Shown: piece after piece, positions 32,318-42,537 of the stretch
How positions within the stretch are numbered: the stretch's first letter is position 1
How the letters are laid out: each line of letters begins with the position of its first letter
Assembly (NCBI RefSeq): GCF_042655385.1
Contig: NZ_JBHSMA010000002.1
Span: 434,001 to 498,000, forward strand
DNA: 64,000 nt
DNA from: Larkinella bovis
GTDB lineage: Bacteria; Bacteroidota; Bacteroidia; Cytophagales; Spirosomataceae
Direction: 5' to 3'
Made by a program: the position numbers and the translations under genes
The notes under the pieces: generated by a model
What the model was told of the DNA's origin: nothing
Databases searched by the model: none
Seen by the model: only the letters and a program-made list of their open reading frames with translations

Positions 32318-35300
32318 ATGAGAAAAGATTTCGGTTTTCTAAACCTCCGAATCCTCATGAGAGTGCTCCTGATGCCGGTGGTAACAGGCGTACTTTTCGC
32401 CAACTTTACCCTTGCGCGTGAGCCGGGAACGCAAGACTTGCTCAACACAAAGGTGACCCTTAAGATGGAGAACCGGAGTATTGCAGAAATTCTCAACCAG
32501 ATTGGAAAACAGGTAGACCTTACGTTTACCTACCGCACCAAACTGTTGCCCGAACAACCCGTCATTTCGGTCTATTACCGAAATGACCGCTTATCCGATG
32601 TGCTGAATCGGTTGCTTACACCGATCAATATAAAATACCGGGTTATCGGGAAGCAGGTTGTGTTAACGCCTAACGAGCCCGAGTCGAACTCGTCGGCGAC
32701 GGAACCCGACCTAAAGTCGAAAGCAGGCGCTGAAATTCCGATTACCGGAACGGTTACGGACGATAAGGGGGAAAAACTGCCCGGGGTAAGCATTCTGATC
32801 AAAGGCTCTCAGCGCGGCACCACCACGGATACGGAGGGGGCGTTCTCGCTTACCGTTCCGACCAGGGAAACCACGTTGGTGTTTTCATTTGTGGGCTTTT
32901 CCTCCCAGGAGATCACCATTGGGAACCGGACGAGGATCGATGTGGTGCTGACCGTCGACGATAAGATCCTCGACGAAGTGGTGGTAGTGGGTTTTGGGAC
33001 GCAAAAAAAACAGAGCGTAGTCGGTTCGATTGTACAGGCTTCGAGTGAGGAGCTGAAAAGGAACGGGAATGTTACTGACCTTAAACAGGCGTTAACCGGC
33101 AATCTTCCCGGCTTAACGACGATCACCTCCAGCGGGGAGCCCGGTGGAACAGCCTCCGGCGAAAGCGCTACGGCGATTTTCATCCGGGGCCGCAATACCT
33201 GGAACGGCGGGCAGCCCCTCATTATGGTTGATGGCGTTGAAAGAAACATGGAGAACATCGATGTAAACGAGGTCGCAACGGTTTCGGTCCTGAAAGATGC
33301 CTCTGCAACCGCCGTTTTCGGGGTGAAGGGGGCGAATGGCGTTATTCTGATCACCACAAAACGGGGGTCAGAAGCCAAACCGCAGCTTTCGGTCTCCTAC
33401 AATGCTACCGCCCTGTCGGTTTCCCGTTTGCCTCAGAAACTGGACTCGTATGAAGCCATCATGCTCCGAAACGAAATGATCGAGCGCGAAGGGGTTATTA
33501 GCCCGGTTTCGTGGGGGGACTACGTACCGTATGACGTGGCCCTGCGGTACCGGCGCCCGCAAAGCGACATCAACACCATCTTGTATCCAAACGTTGACTG
33601 GAAGGAGGCTATGTTCAGGGATGTATCCTGGTCGCATCGGGCCAATCTGAACGTGACGGGAGGCACTAAGTTTGTCAAATATTTCGGGTCGCTGGCGTAT
33701 CTGAACGAGAGCGATATGTTCAAAAAGTACGAGAACAACAAAAATTATGACCCCAGCTACGGCTTCAACCGCTTTAACTTCCGGAGTAACCTGGACTTTA
33801 AAGTAACCGGAACGACGAATATCAAGGTAAACCTGGCCGGTTTTTTTAGCCAGAAAAATACCAATTATTCGTACGCCAGTGGTACATCCGGCACCAATCC
33901 GCTCGCGTGGGCTGCGGCCTACCGGTTTCCGCCGGATGTTATTCTGCCCCAGTATCCAGACGGAAGCTGGGGACAGAGTTACTCGCTGCCTCCCGAAGGA
34001 CTTCAAAACCCGGTTGCTCTTGTTTATAATACCGGCGTCTGGCAGCGACGGGAAGTAGCGCTGAACGCTGACTTTACCCTCGAACAGAAACTGGACTTTA
34101 TTACCAAAGGGCTGAGTGTGACGGGTTTGCTGTTTTATGACAACAGCATGCAAACCGTCGGCGGTATTACCGATCAGAACCATGTGCGGCCCGAGGGAAA
34201 CCTGCCCGGAAAAATTGTCTATCCGGATCGCTACACCGGCGAAGGTCAGAATCCGAATGAGTATACCGAAACCACACCGGTCACCGCGGCAAACGCTTTT
34301 GACTGGGTGATGAGCCCGTGGACCATCAATCCGGAGGAGGTCTCCTCGACCTTCACGGGTTATCTGCCCATCCGACGCAGACTGATGTATCAGTTACAGA
34401 CGAATTACACACGTGATTTCGACAAACACCATGTGGGCGCGCTGGCCTTGTTCAAGCGGGAGCAATTCGCGCAAGGAAGTATGTTTCCGAGTTACCGGGA
34501 GGACTGGGTCTTCCGCACCACCTATGATTACGATTCCAGGTATTTGTTCGAATTTAACGGGGCTTACAACGGATCTGAAAAGTTCGGCCCGGGTTATCGC
34601 TTTGACTTTTTCCCCTCTTATGCCTTTGGATGGAATGTTACGAATGAGAAGTTTTTCAAAGTTAGCTGGATCAATCATTTGAAATTCCGCTACAGCGCGG
34701 GAACCGTCGGGGACGATGCGGGGGGCGCGCGGTGGGCGTACCAGTCGCAGTATGCCTACGGGAATTCCAGCTTACTGAATGCCAACCCGAACGAAAAAAG
34801 TCCGTACATCTGGTACAAGGAATCGATCGTCGGTAACCCGGATATTCACTGGGAAAAGGCCCGGAAAAATAATTACGGGGCCGAACTGGGCTTCTTCAAT
34901 GACCTGGTGCAGGTGAACTTCGATTACTTTACGGAGAACAGAACCGATATCATGATTTCGGGAACCTCCAGAGCTATTCCTCCCTATTTCGGAGCAACAC
35001 CCCCTTCCGCCAACCTGGGCCAGGTAAAGTCCAAAGGATACGAGTTGGAGGTGAGGGTGAACAAACGTTTCACCTCCGGGGTGCATCTCTGGGGTAACCT
35101 CTCCTATACCCATACGCAGAATAAGGTGCTGAACCGGGACGATCCGGCCTTACAGGCCGCGTACCTGAAACAGGCTGGCTACCAGATTGGACAAACCAGA
35201 AGCCTGGTGAACACCGGTTTTTACAACAACTGGGATGAGGTGTTTGCGAGTGTTCCGCAGCAAACCAACGACTTGTCCAAGCTGCCCGGATACTATAATA

Positions 35301-35839
35301 TGCTTGATTTCAATGGCGACGGGGTGATCACCGGCAACGACGATAGCGTGCCCTTCGGCCATTCCGACATCCCTCAGAATAATTACAACGCGACAATCGG
35401 CGGTGGTTACAAAGGCTTTACGTTAATGCTGCAATTTTTTGCCGTCAACAATGTCTCCCGGAACATTCCGCTGGACAACTTTTACCTGTATCAGAACGTG
35501 CTTTTTTCGCACGTAAGGGATCACTGGTCAAGAGACAACCAGGATGCTACGTCCTTTCTTCCCCGCTGGAAATCCCAGGGACAGTTTATCGGAAATTATT
35601 TCATCTATGACGGGTCTTTTGTGCGGCTTCGCTCCGCCGAGGTTGCCTATACGTTTCCCAAAACGGTTACAAGCCGCCTGGGGGTTTCTTCACTGCGCCT
35701 GTTTGCCAATGGCAACAACCTGTTTTTCTGGTCGAAACTGCCGGATGACCGGGAGTCGGCTGCTTCGGGAGGGGCTGCGAGTGCCGGAGCCTATCCGACA
35801 CCACGGCGCTTTAATATCGGTATTGACTTAACTTTTTAA
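32318..35839 (+). CDS. SusC/RagA TonB-dependent receptor with STN signalling domain
   Basis: 1173 residues from the ATG at 32318. After a signal peptide (ending TLA, near residue 33) comes the STN domain (about 45-110; VTLKMENRSIAEILNQIGKQ), then a carboxypeptidase-regulatory-like domain (ITGTVTDDKGEKLPGVSILI, about 145-220). The TonB box DEVVVVGFGTQKK is followed by the plug (IRGRNTW, LIMVDGV) and a long barrel ending with an aromatic residue. It imports glycan fragments across the outer membrane with the SusD encoded 2 bases downstream. The STN domain ties it to the FecR/sigma pair just upstream. Confidence 0.97.
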   Translation: MRKDFGFLNLRILMRVLLMPVVTGVLFANFTLAREPGTQDLLNTKVTLKMENRSIAEILNQIGKQVDLTFTYRTKLLPEQPVISVYYRNDRLSDVLNRLLTPINIKYRVIGKQVVLTPNEPESNSSATEPDLKSKAGAEIPITGTVTDDKGEKLPGVSILIKGSQRGTTTDTEGAFSLTVPTRETTLVFSFVGFSSQEITIGNRTRIDVVLTVDDKILDEVVVVGFGTQKKQSVVGSIVQASSEELKRNGNVTDLKQALTGNLPGLTTITSSGEPGGTASGESATAIFIRGRNTWNGGQPLIMVDGVERNMENIDVNEVATVSVLKDASATAVFGVKGANGVILITTKRGSEAKPQLSVSYNATALSVSRLPQKLDSYEAIMLRNEMIEREGVISPVSWGDYVPYDVALRYRRPQSDINTILYPNVDWKEAMFRDVSWSHRANLNVTGGTKFVKYFGSLAYLNESDMFKKYENNKNYDPSYGFNRFNFRSNLDFKVTGTTNIKVNLAGFFSQKNTNYSYASGTSGTNPLAWAAAYRFPPDVILPQYPDGSWGQSYSLPPEGLQNPVALVYNTGVWQRREVALNADFTLEQKLDFITKGLSVTGLLFYDNSMQTVGGITDQNHVRPEGNLPGKIVYPDRYTGEGQNPNEYTETTPVTAANAFDWVMSPWTINPEEVSSTFTGYLPIRRRLMYQLQTNYTRDFDKHHVGALALFKREQFAQGSMFPSYREDWVFRTTYDYDSRYLFEFNGAYNGSEKFGPGYRFDFFPSYAFGWNVTNEKFFKVSWINHLKFRYSAGTVGDDAGGARWAYQSQYAYGNSSLLNANPNEKSPYIWYKESIVGNPDIHWEKARKNNYGAELGFFNDLVQVNFDYFTENRTDIMISGTSRAIPPYFGATPPSANLGQVKSKGYELEVRVNKRFTSGVHLWGNLSYTHTQNKVLNRDDPALQAAYLKQAGYQIGQTRSLVNTGFYNNWDEVFASVPQQTNDLSKLPGYYNMLDFNGDGVITGNDDSVPFGHSDIPQNNYNATIGGGYKGFTLMLQFFAVNNVSRNIPLDNFYLYQNVLFSHVRDHWSRDNQDATSFLPRWKSQGQFIGNYFIYDGSFVRLRSAEVAYTFPKTVTSRLGVSSLRLFANGNNLFFWSKLPDDRESAASGGAASAGAYPTPRRFNIGIDLTF

Positions 35840-35841
35840 GA

Positions 35842-37689
35842 ATGGTTATGATCAGAAATCTCGTGTATTCACAGAGGCAGTGGCTGGTGAGAACGATGGT
35901 GCTTGTTGCGTTTATTTTCAGTGGCTGCGAAAACTACCTCGACCGCGCTCCGCAGGCGACCATAACGGACAAAGATGTATTTGGGAGTTTTGTAAGCTTT
36001 CAGGGATATGTCGAGGAAATGTACAATTGTGTGATCGATATCCATAAAGTGCTTGGCGGAAATCAGTTTTACAATTTCAGCGCTTCCGATGAAGTGCTGT
36101 CTACCGTTCCCCTGATTTGGGACGATGGAAACTACTGGAACCAGGGCACTTTTCTGTATGCCGCCAGCCCCAATTTTGACTACCAATCCAACCTTACCCG
36201 GATGCGCGTCTGGCCTTTTGCCTGGTATGCGATCCGGAAGGCTAATCTCGGCCTGAGTAAACTGGACCTGCTGACGGATGTCAGCCCGGAGGAAAAAAAT
36301 GCCATCCGGGGGCAATGTTTATTCTTTCGGGCATTCTTTCATTTTGAATTGATGCGCTTTTACGGGGGGCTGCCGTATGTCGACCAGGTACAGAGTTCAT
36401 CGGAGCCGCTCACCTTACCGAGGCTTAATTACCGGGAAACAGCCCTGAAAGCAGCCAGGGATTTCCAGGAAGCGGCAGAATTGCTGCCGCTGAAATGGGA
36501 TGATACGGCCATGGGGAAAGCTACGCTCGGCAATAATGCATCGCGTATTACCAAAATCCATGCGCTGTCGATGCTGGGGAAGAATTTGCTGTATGCCGCC
36601 AGCCCCATGATGAATGAATCCTCGACCGGAAGTAACGCCTATGATGCCGAACTCTGCAAGCAGGCCGCCGATGCATTTGCCGACGTGATCAGAATCTGCA
36701 CAGAAACCGGCGTTTACCGCTTACAGTCCTGGGCTACCTGGACGGACAATTTCTGGGTCTGGTCGCCCAGCAACCGCGATCGTCCGGGCGGAACCGAAGT
36801 CATCATGAATCAAACCATTATCATCCCGAATTACGTCCGGTTTACGACCAACCGTACCAGCAATCCCGTGCAGTTTGGCGCGGGCAACAGCCGGGTGGAA
36901 GTGCCCACGCACAACTTTGTTAAAAATTACGGGATGGCCAACGGGCTGCCCCTGGATGATCCGGAATCGGGCTATAATCCCAACGACCCATGGACCGGGC
37001 GCGATCCACGGTTTTATGTCGACATTATTTATGATGGCGTGCGCATGGTAGACAATGCCACTGCGGCCGCGGCCAAGCTGAATGAGTTTGCCCAATTAGC
37101 CAATAACGGCACGCACCGGAACGGGACGCCCGCCAGCAGTAATGTAGCAGGCAGTGTAACCGGTTATTTTTACAAGAAATGGACGCCGAAGGGCTGTAAT
37201 CCCTGGGATAACCGCTGGGGCAATTTCCAGTCTTACCATCCGGTGGTGCGCCTGGCCGATGTGTACCTGATGTACGCGGAAGCCGCCCTGCACGGTTATG
37301 GAACGCCCCTTTCCAAATCACCGAAGGTGGCTTTAACGGCTGCAGACGCCGTCAATACCATCCGAAACCGCGCCAATCTGCCCAATCTGGCTGGTAAATT
37401 CACCGGCTCCAAGGAGGCTTTCATGAAAGAACTTATCCGGGAACGAGCCGTGGAACTGGCGTTTGAAGGGCATCGCTTCTTCGATCTGCGCCGGTGGAAC
37501 ATTGCCGGAAATCCCGAATACCTTCAAAAAACGGCGATTGACTTTGACCGGGGTGCCAACGGAAAACCGATCAATTTAAGGGAGCGGGTGGTGGTCACCC
37601 GGGTTTTTGAAAAGAAGCATAACTGGCTTCCTTTTCAATTGAAAGACACAAAGCTTTACGATGGCTTTCCGCAAAATCCAGGCTGGTAA
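35842..37689 (+). CDS. SusD/RagB surface glycan-binding lipoprotein
   Basis: 615 residues. The lipoprotein signal ends FIFSGC with Cys at about residue 30. Helical TPR-like segments carry RGQCLFFRAFFHFELMRFYG, and the C-terminal SusD signature reads FMKELIRERAVELAFEGHRF then DLRRW. It forms the lid of the SusC channel encoded just upstream (2-base gap). An alternative start lies at 35848. Length is typical. Confidence 0.96.
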   Translation: MVMIRNLVYSQRQWLVRTMVLVAFIFSGCENYLDRAPQATITDKDVFGSFVSFQGYVEEMYNCVIDIHKVLGGNQFYNFSASDEVLSTVPLIWDDGNYWNQGTFLYAASPNFDYQSNLTRMRVWPFAWYAIRKANLGLSKLDLLTDVSPEEKNAIRGQCLFFRAFFHFELMRFYGGLPYVDQVQSSSEPLTLPRLNYRETALKAARDFQEAAELLPLKWDDTAMGKATLGNNASRITKIHALSMLGKNLLYAASPMMNESSTGSNAYDAELCKQAADAFADVIRICTETGVYRLQSWATWTDNFWVWSPSNRDRPGGTEVIMNQTIIIPNYVRFTTNRTSNPVQFGAGNSRVEVPTHNFVKNYGMANGLPLDDPESGYNPNDPWTGRDPRFYVDIIYDGVRMVDNATAAAAKLNEFAQLANNGTHRNGTPASSNVAGSVTGYFYKKWTPKGCNPWDNRWGNFQSYHPVVRLADVYLMYAEAALHGYGTPLSKSPKVALTAADAVNTIRNRANLPNLAGKFTGSKEAFMKELIRERAVELAFEGHRFFDLRRWNIAGNPEYLQKTAIDFDRGANGKPINLRERVVVTRVFEKKHNWLPFQLKDTKLYDGFPQNPGW

Positions 37690-37730
37690 CTACGGGTAAT
37701 GGTTGTGTCATCCTTTAAAAGTTGAATTTC

Positions 37731-40724
37731 ATGAAGAAAATATACAGGTATCTGAGTTATATGTTGCTGTTCTGCCATTTTGTGGCCGTTGCCCAGAAAA
37801 AAGCAGCAACTCCGATCGTTATCAAGTCGCTCGTAACGGATGAAAACGGTCGGCCGATCAGCGACGCAACCATCTATGGCAATGAAGGTGTCGCCTTCAG
37901 TAAAACCGATTCAGACGGCAGGTTCACGATTTCCATCCCGGATCTGGGCGACCTTCTTGTGGAAGCCCCCGGATTCGAATCGGCCGTTTTCAAGTCAGGC
38001 GAGTATAGTAATCAGGAAACGTTGACGTTACAGAAGTCGCCGTTCCAGTTCGGGCAGCGCGATGCCGTCAACATTGCTTTTGGCAAAATCAAAAAAGGCA
38101 ATCTGGTGAATGCCGTCAGTGTGCTGGGGCCCAACGAACTCCGGCGGTTTGACAATACCCAGAGTATTTCCTCGGCGCTCACGGGGCTGATCCCGGGGAT
38201 GCTCGGCAGTGCCAATATTCGCGGAATCGGAAGCCCCATGTTCGTTGTCGACGGTTTGCCGCGCGACGTCAGCACCCTCAATCTGTCGGAGGTCGAACAG
38301 ATATCCGTTCTGAAAGATATCAACGCGGCCATCCTGTACGGCAATGATGCGGTTAATGGTGTGGTGCTGGTAACCACCAAACGGGGGCAGGCGTATAAGA
38401 AACAGATCAATGCGACGGCTTTTTATGGTATTTCACGGCCCAGCGCGTTGCCGGAATACCTTTCGTCGGCCGACTACATGGAGCTGTATAACGAAGCGCG
38501 GTTAAACGACGGTCTGGGCATTCAGTATTCCCCCACGATGATCCAGAATTTCAGAAACGGAAATTCCTACCGGTATCCCAGTATCGATTATTATTCCAGC
38601 GATTATTTAAAGAAAATCAAGCCCTTTTCCCGGGCCATGGTCGATTTTTCGGGAGGAAACAATGTAGCGACCTACTATTCGAACATCGGGTGGACCCAAA
38701 CGGGTAGCCTGTATAATTTCGGGGAAGGGAAGTCCATGAAATCCAACGTATTTAATGTACGCGGGAACATTGATCTGAAAGTAAATCACTGGATTAAAAG
38801 TGCCCTCGATGCGGTTATTGTGCTGAACGACAACAACCAGCCGCAGGGAAGCTTTTTCGCCAATGCCGCAACGCTCCGGCCTAACCTGTACGCGCCGTTA
38901 CTGCCCATTTCGCTGATCGACCCGGAAAATGCGATTCTCAAAGGACGCAAGAATGATGTCGATGGCGCTTACCTGATCGGTGGAACGGCAGCCTATCTGA
39001 CGGGCCCGATTGCGTCGGGGTACGCAGGCGGTGAAAACCGGCAGCTACAGCGAACCTTTTCGTTCAATAACCGGATTGATTTCGATCTAAACCAGGCCGT
39101 TCAGGGGTTGGCCTTTCACACCAATCTAAGCTTCGATTACCTCACCCTGTACGACCAGTTTATCAGCAATACCTACGCGGTTTACGAACCCGTCTGGGCC
39201 GAAACGGAAGACCGGATTGTCAACATCCGCAAGTACGGAGAAGATGTTCGGACCGGAACGCAAAATGTCGGCAATGCTTCGTACCGGCGCCGGATCGGTT
39301 TTTACGGATTGCTGGATTACAATCGGACCTTCGACGACGTACACCAGGTTTCTGGTTCCGCCCTCGCTTATCTGACCAACGACAAGCTACAGGGTGATAT
39401 TCAGGGCAATAAAAATGCCAACCTTGGCCTGCGTCTGGCGTACGGTTTTAAGAACAAATACCTGGTGGATTTCAGCAGTGCCTTTGTCAACTCGGTTAAA
39501 CTGCCCCCCCGAAACCGGACCGCCTTTTCCCCGTCGCTGGGTCTTGCCTGGGTAATGAGCGCGGAAGATTTTATGGCTTCGGCATCGTTTATCAACTACC
39601 TGAAAATTAGGGCATCGGCCGGGATTCTGAACTCGGACAATGGCATCAGCGGATTTTACAACTACCACGAGCGCTATGCGGGCTCCGGAAGTTATTCGTG
39701 GTATGAAGGAACCCGGTCGCGGGCGGGCGTGGTGCCCATGAACGGAGGTAATGATAACCTGGCATTTGAGAAGCGCCGGGAACTTAATGTCGGTTTTGAG
39801 AGCATTTTATGGAACAACCGGTTGTCGCTCGATGCCAATGTGTTTACCAGTGTGTACTCCGACCAGATTACCCGGCCGCAATCGATCTACCCAAGCTATT
39901 TCACAACGTTCATTCCCTATCAGAACTTCGACGAAAACGCCTATCACGGCGCTGAATTAGGGCTTTCGTACCGCGAACGATGGGGCGATTTCAGTTTGGT
40001 CGTCGGGGCCAACGTGCTGTATGCGAATTCGGAGGTCAAAAAACGGGATGAGCTTTATGCTTCCAGTAACCGCAACCGGACCGGTCACCCGGTCGATGCG
40101 CGGTTTGGATTGGCTACCGAAGGCTTTTTCAACAGCCGAAGCGACATTGCGGACCATGAACCGCAGGCATTCGGAACGGTCAAGCCCGGGGATCTTAAAT
40201 ACAAGGATCAGAACGGCGACGGCATTATCGATGCCAATGATGAGCTGCGGATCGGACGCTCGCAGGCTCCTTTTTCCTACGGCCTGAACCTTCGCCTGTC
40301 GTATAAAAATCTGACCCTGTTTGCGCGTGGTAACGGAAGGATGGGCGCCGATGGTGAACTTTCGAATAATTATTTCTGGGTAGATGGCGACGACAAGTAT
40401 TCGACCTTCGTCCTCAATCGCTGGACGGAAGCCACCCAGGCAACCGCAACCTTTCCGAGACTCAGTTCCATTGCCAACACTAACAATTACCGGAGTTCGG
40501 ATTTCTGGCTGTACCGCGACAATTTCTTTGTGGTCGATCGTCTGCAGCTCACCTATGAGATTCCGGTTAAAGTATCAAACAAGTGGCATACAAGGGCTTT
40601 TTCGGTGTTTGCCGACGTTTCCAATCTGGGTATGTTCTCGAAATACCGCCAGGTTAAGGAATTGAACATTGGCAGCGAACCGCAGTACCGTTCCTATTCG
40701 CTGGGTCTAAACATCTCATTTTAA
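37731..40724 (+). CDS. Second SusC-like TonB-dependent receptor, no STN domain
   Basis: 997 residues from the ATG at 37731 (a TTG at 37722 is also open). The signal peptide ends VAVAQ. A carboxypeptidase-regulatory-like domain follows (IKSLVTDENGRPISDATIYG, about 30-110), then a plug with RGIGSPMFVVDGLP and ISVLKDINAAILYG. The barrel ends YSLGLNISF. It lacks STN and also lacks the usual DEVVVVGYG box before the plug: the equivalent stretch reads FGKIKKGNLVNAVSVLGPNE. It is thus divergent and not linked to the FecR circuit directly. It is paired with the SusD encoded 14 bases on. Confidence 0.95.
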   Translation: MKKIYRYLSYMLLFCHFVAVAQKKAATPIVIKSLVTDENGRPISDATIYGNEGVAFSKTDSDGRFTISIPDLGDLLVEAPGFESAVFKSGEYSNQETLTLQKSPFQFGQRDAVNIAFGKIKKGNLVNAVSVLGPNELRRFDNTQSISSALTGLIPGMLGSANIRGIGSPMFVVDGLPRDVSTLNLSEVEQISVLKDINAAILYGNDAVNGVVLVTTKRGQAYKKQINATAFYGISRPSALPEYLSSADYMELYNEARLNDGLGIQYSPTMIQNFRNGNSYRYPSIDYYSSDYLKKIKPFSRAMVDFSGGNNVATYYSNIGWTQTGSLYNFGEGKSMKSNVFNVRGNIDLKVNHWIKSALDAVIVLNDNNQPQGSFFANAATLRPNLYAPLLPISLIDPENAILKGRKNDVDGAYLIGGTAAYLTGPIASGYAGGENRQLQRTFSFNNRIDFDLNQAVQGLAFHTNLSFDYLTLYDQFISNTYAVYEPVWAETEDRIVNIRKYGEDVRTGTQNVGNASYRRRIGFYGLLDYNRTFDDVHQVSGSALAYLTNDKLQGDIQGNKNANLGLRLAYGFKNKYLVDFSSAFVNSVKLPPRNRTAFSPSLGLAWVMSAEDFMASASFINYLKIRASAGILNSDNGISGFYNYHERYAGSGSYSWYEGTRSRAGVVPMNGGNDNLAFEKRRELNVGFESILWNNRLSLDANVFTSVYSDQITRPQSIYPSYFTTFIPYQNFDENAYHGAELGLSYRERWGDFSLVVGANVLYANSEVKKRDELYASSNRNRTGHPVDARFGLATEGFFNSRSDIADHEPQAFGTVKPGDLKYKDQNGDGIIDANDELRIGRSQAPFSYGLNLRLSYKNLTLFARGNGRMGADGELSNNYFWVDGDDKYSTFVLNRWTEATQATATFPRLSSIANTNNYRSSDFWLYRDNFFVVDRLQLTYEIPVKVSNKWHTRAFSVFADVSNLGMFSKYRQVKELNIGSEPQYRSYSLGLNISF

Positions 40725-40738
40725 TTCGTAAAAAAGAC

Positions 40739-42496
40739 ATGATGAGATTATTCGTATACAGTCTTTTATTTCTGGGCGCGGTGGCCTTTTGGTCGTGTGA
40801 TGTGCTGGAGCCCGTGAACGACAACCATAGCACCATTGAGCGGATTTATAGAGATCCCGCTTATGCCGAAGGGATACTCGTGACCGCCTACAACAAAATT
40901 CCGACCAACAACCTCAGCTTTAATGACGTCGCGACCGACGACGCCGTAAGCAACAACAAGCTGAATGAGTACCTCCGGATGGCTACCGGTCAGTGGTCAT
41001 CCATGTATAACCCTGTCGATCAGTGGGCGAACTGCATTTCCGGTATCCAGACGACGAATCAGTTTTTCACCCTGGTTGATACCGTGAACTGGAAAGGGTC
41101 GGTTCCGGAGCTGAACTGGTTATATACCCAACGGTTTAAGGGGGAAGCCTACGCCTTGCGGGCCTTACTGCAATACCATCTGTTAGTTGCCGTCGCGGGG
41201 CCGGGCCCCGGTGGTCAGATGCTGGGTATTCCCATCATCGATCGATTCCTGGACGTTAACGCCAACTTTAATATTCCGAGGGCTACCTTCAAGGAATCCG
41301 TCGACCGGATTTATTCCGACATCAATCAGTCGCTGAAGTACCTGACCATGAATGATTACCGGAATGTCGCCAATGCGGCCCAATTACCGCCCGGCTACGA
41401 AAAGGTATCCGTCAGTAACTATAACATTGTTTTTGGGGACGAACTCAACCAGCGCATTACCAGCCGGGTCGCCAGAGGGCTCCGCGCAAAACTGGCCTTG
41501 CTCGAAGCCAGCCCTGCGTTTAATACGGACCCCGCCAAATGGGAGCAGGCCGCCAATTATGCCGGGGAATTACTGAAAGACATCGGCGGGCTGACCGGGC
41601 TGGACCCGGACGGGAATAAATTTTACCTGAAATCATTTGTCGATAAGGTGAACGTATCGGCAGCTCCCCCGGTCGATCAAAAGGAAATTCTGTGGAGGAG
41701 GTCGGTCGTTGCATCGAACTCGCGGGAAATGGCCAATTATCCGCCGTCTCTTTTTGGCCGGGGGAATGTTAATCCTACCCAGAATCTCGTCGATGCGTTT
41801 CCGGCCGCCAATGGTTATCCCATAGCAAAACCGGAAAGCAAATACGATAAAACGAAACCCTACGAAAACCGGGATCCGCGTCTGCGGCAGTATATAGCCT
41901 ATAATGGCAATACCGTCTCCGGAAAGGCCATTCTTACGGGTGTGGGCGGTGGCGTCGATGCGAAGGATTCCCTGGAAACATCAACGCGCACAGGCTACTA
42001 CCTGAAGAAGCTGCTGGTAGAAGAGGTCAATCTGAATCCGGTTTCGACCACGACCCAAAAGCACTACGAAGTCCATGCGCGCTATACCGAACTGTTTCTG
42101 CTCTACGCCGAAGCCGCCAACGAAGCCTGGGGGCCGACCGGCACGGGTGCCTGGGGTTATTCAGCCAGGGACGTCATCGGCGCGATCCGGAGCCGGGCTG
42201 GTATCCCCAAGCCTGACCCGTATCTGATGGGCATTTCAACCAAGGAAGAGATGCGGGAGCTAATCCGCAATGAACGTCGGTTAGAGCTGTGTTTCGAAGG
42301 GTTCCGGTTCTGGGATTTGCGCCGGTGGAAGGCCGATTTAACCGAAACCGCGAAAGGGGTCAATATTAACAAGACGACTTATACGGTCGTTGACGTCGAG
42401 CCCCGGGGGTATAATAACACCTTCATGCATTACGGCCCGGTGCCTCAGACCGAGATTGTCAAATATTCGGCACTCCAGCAAAACCAGGGATGGTAA
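40739..42496 (+). CDS. Second SusD/RagB family lipoprotein
   Basis: 585 residues with lipobox AFWSC (Cys about 20). The SusD helical core (RFKGEAYALRALLQYHLLVA) and the C-terminal signature (MRELIRNERRLELCFEGFRF, WDLRRW) are intact. It is only moderately similar to the first SusD of the locus, so the two SusCD pairs probably bind different glycan features rather than being a recent duplication. The stop overlaps the open frame of the following gene. Confidence 0.95.
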   Translation: MMRLFVYSLLFLGAVAFWSCDVLEPVNDNHSTIERIYRDPAYAEGILVTAYNKIPTNNLSFNDVATDDAVSNNKLNEYLRMATGQWSSMYNPVDQWANCISGIQTTNQFFTLVDTVNWKGSVPELNWLYTQRFKGEAYALRALLQYHLLVAVAGPGPGGQMLGIPIIDRFLDVNANFNIPRATFKESVDRIYSDINQSLKYLTMNDYRNVANAAQLPPGYEKVSVSNYNIVFGDELNQRITSRVARGLRAKLALLEASPAFNTDPAKWEQAANYAGELLKDIGGLTGLDPDGNKFYLKSFVDKVNVSAAPPVDQKEILWRRSVVASNSREMANYPPSLFGRGNVNPTQNLVDAFPAANGYPIAKPESKYDKTKPYENRDPRLRQYIAYNGNTVSGKAILTGVGGGVDAKDSLETSTRTGYYLKKLLVEEVNLNPVSTTTQKHYEVHARYTELFLLYAEAANEAWGPTGTGAWGYSARDVIGAIRSRAGIPKPDPYLMGISTKEEMRELIRNERRLELCFEGFRFWDLRRWKADLTETAKGVNINKTTYTVVDVEPRGYNNTFMHYGPVPQTEIVKYSALQQNQGW

Positions 42497-42537
42497 CCCA
42501 TTCATTAAAACCGGAAAATCATTACAACCTCTCCGAA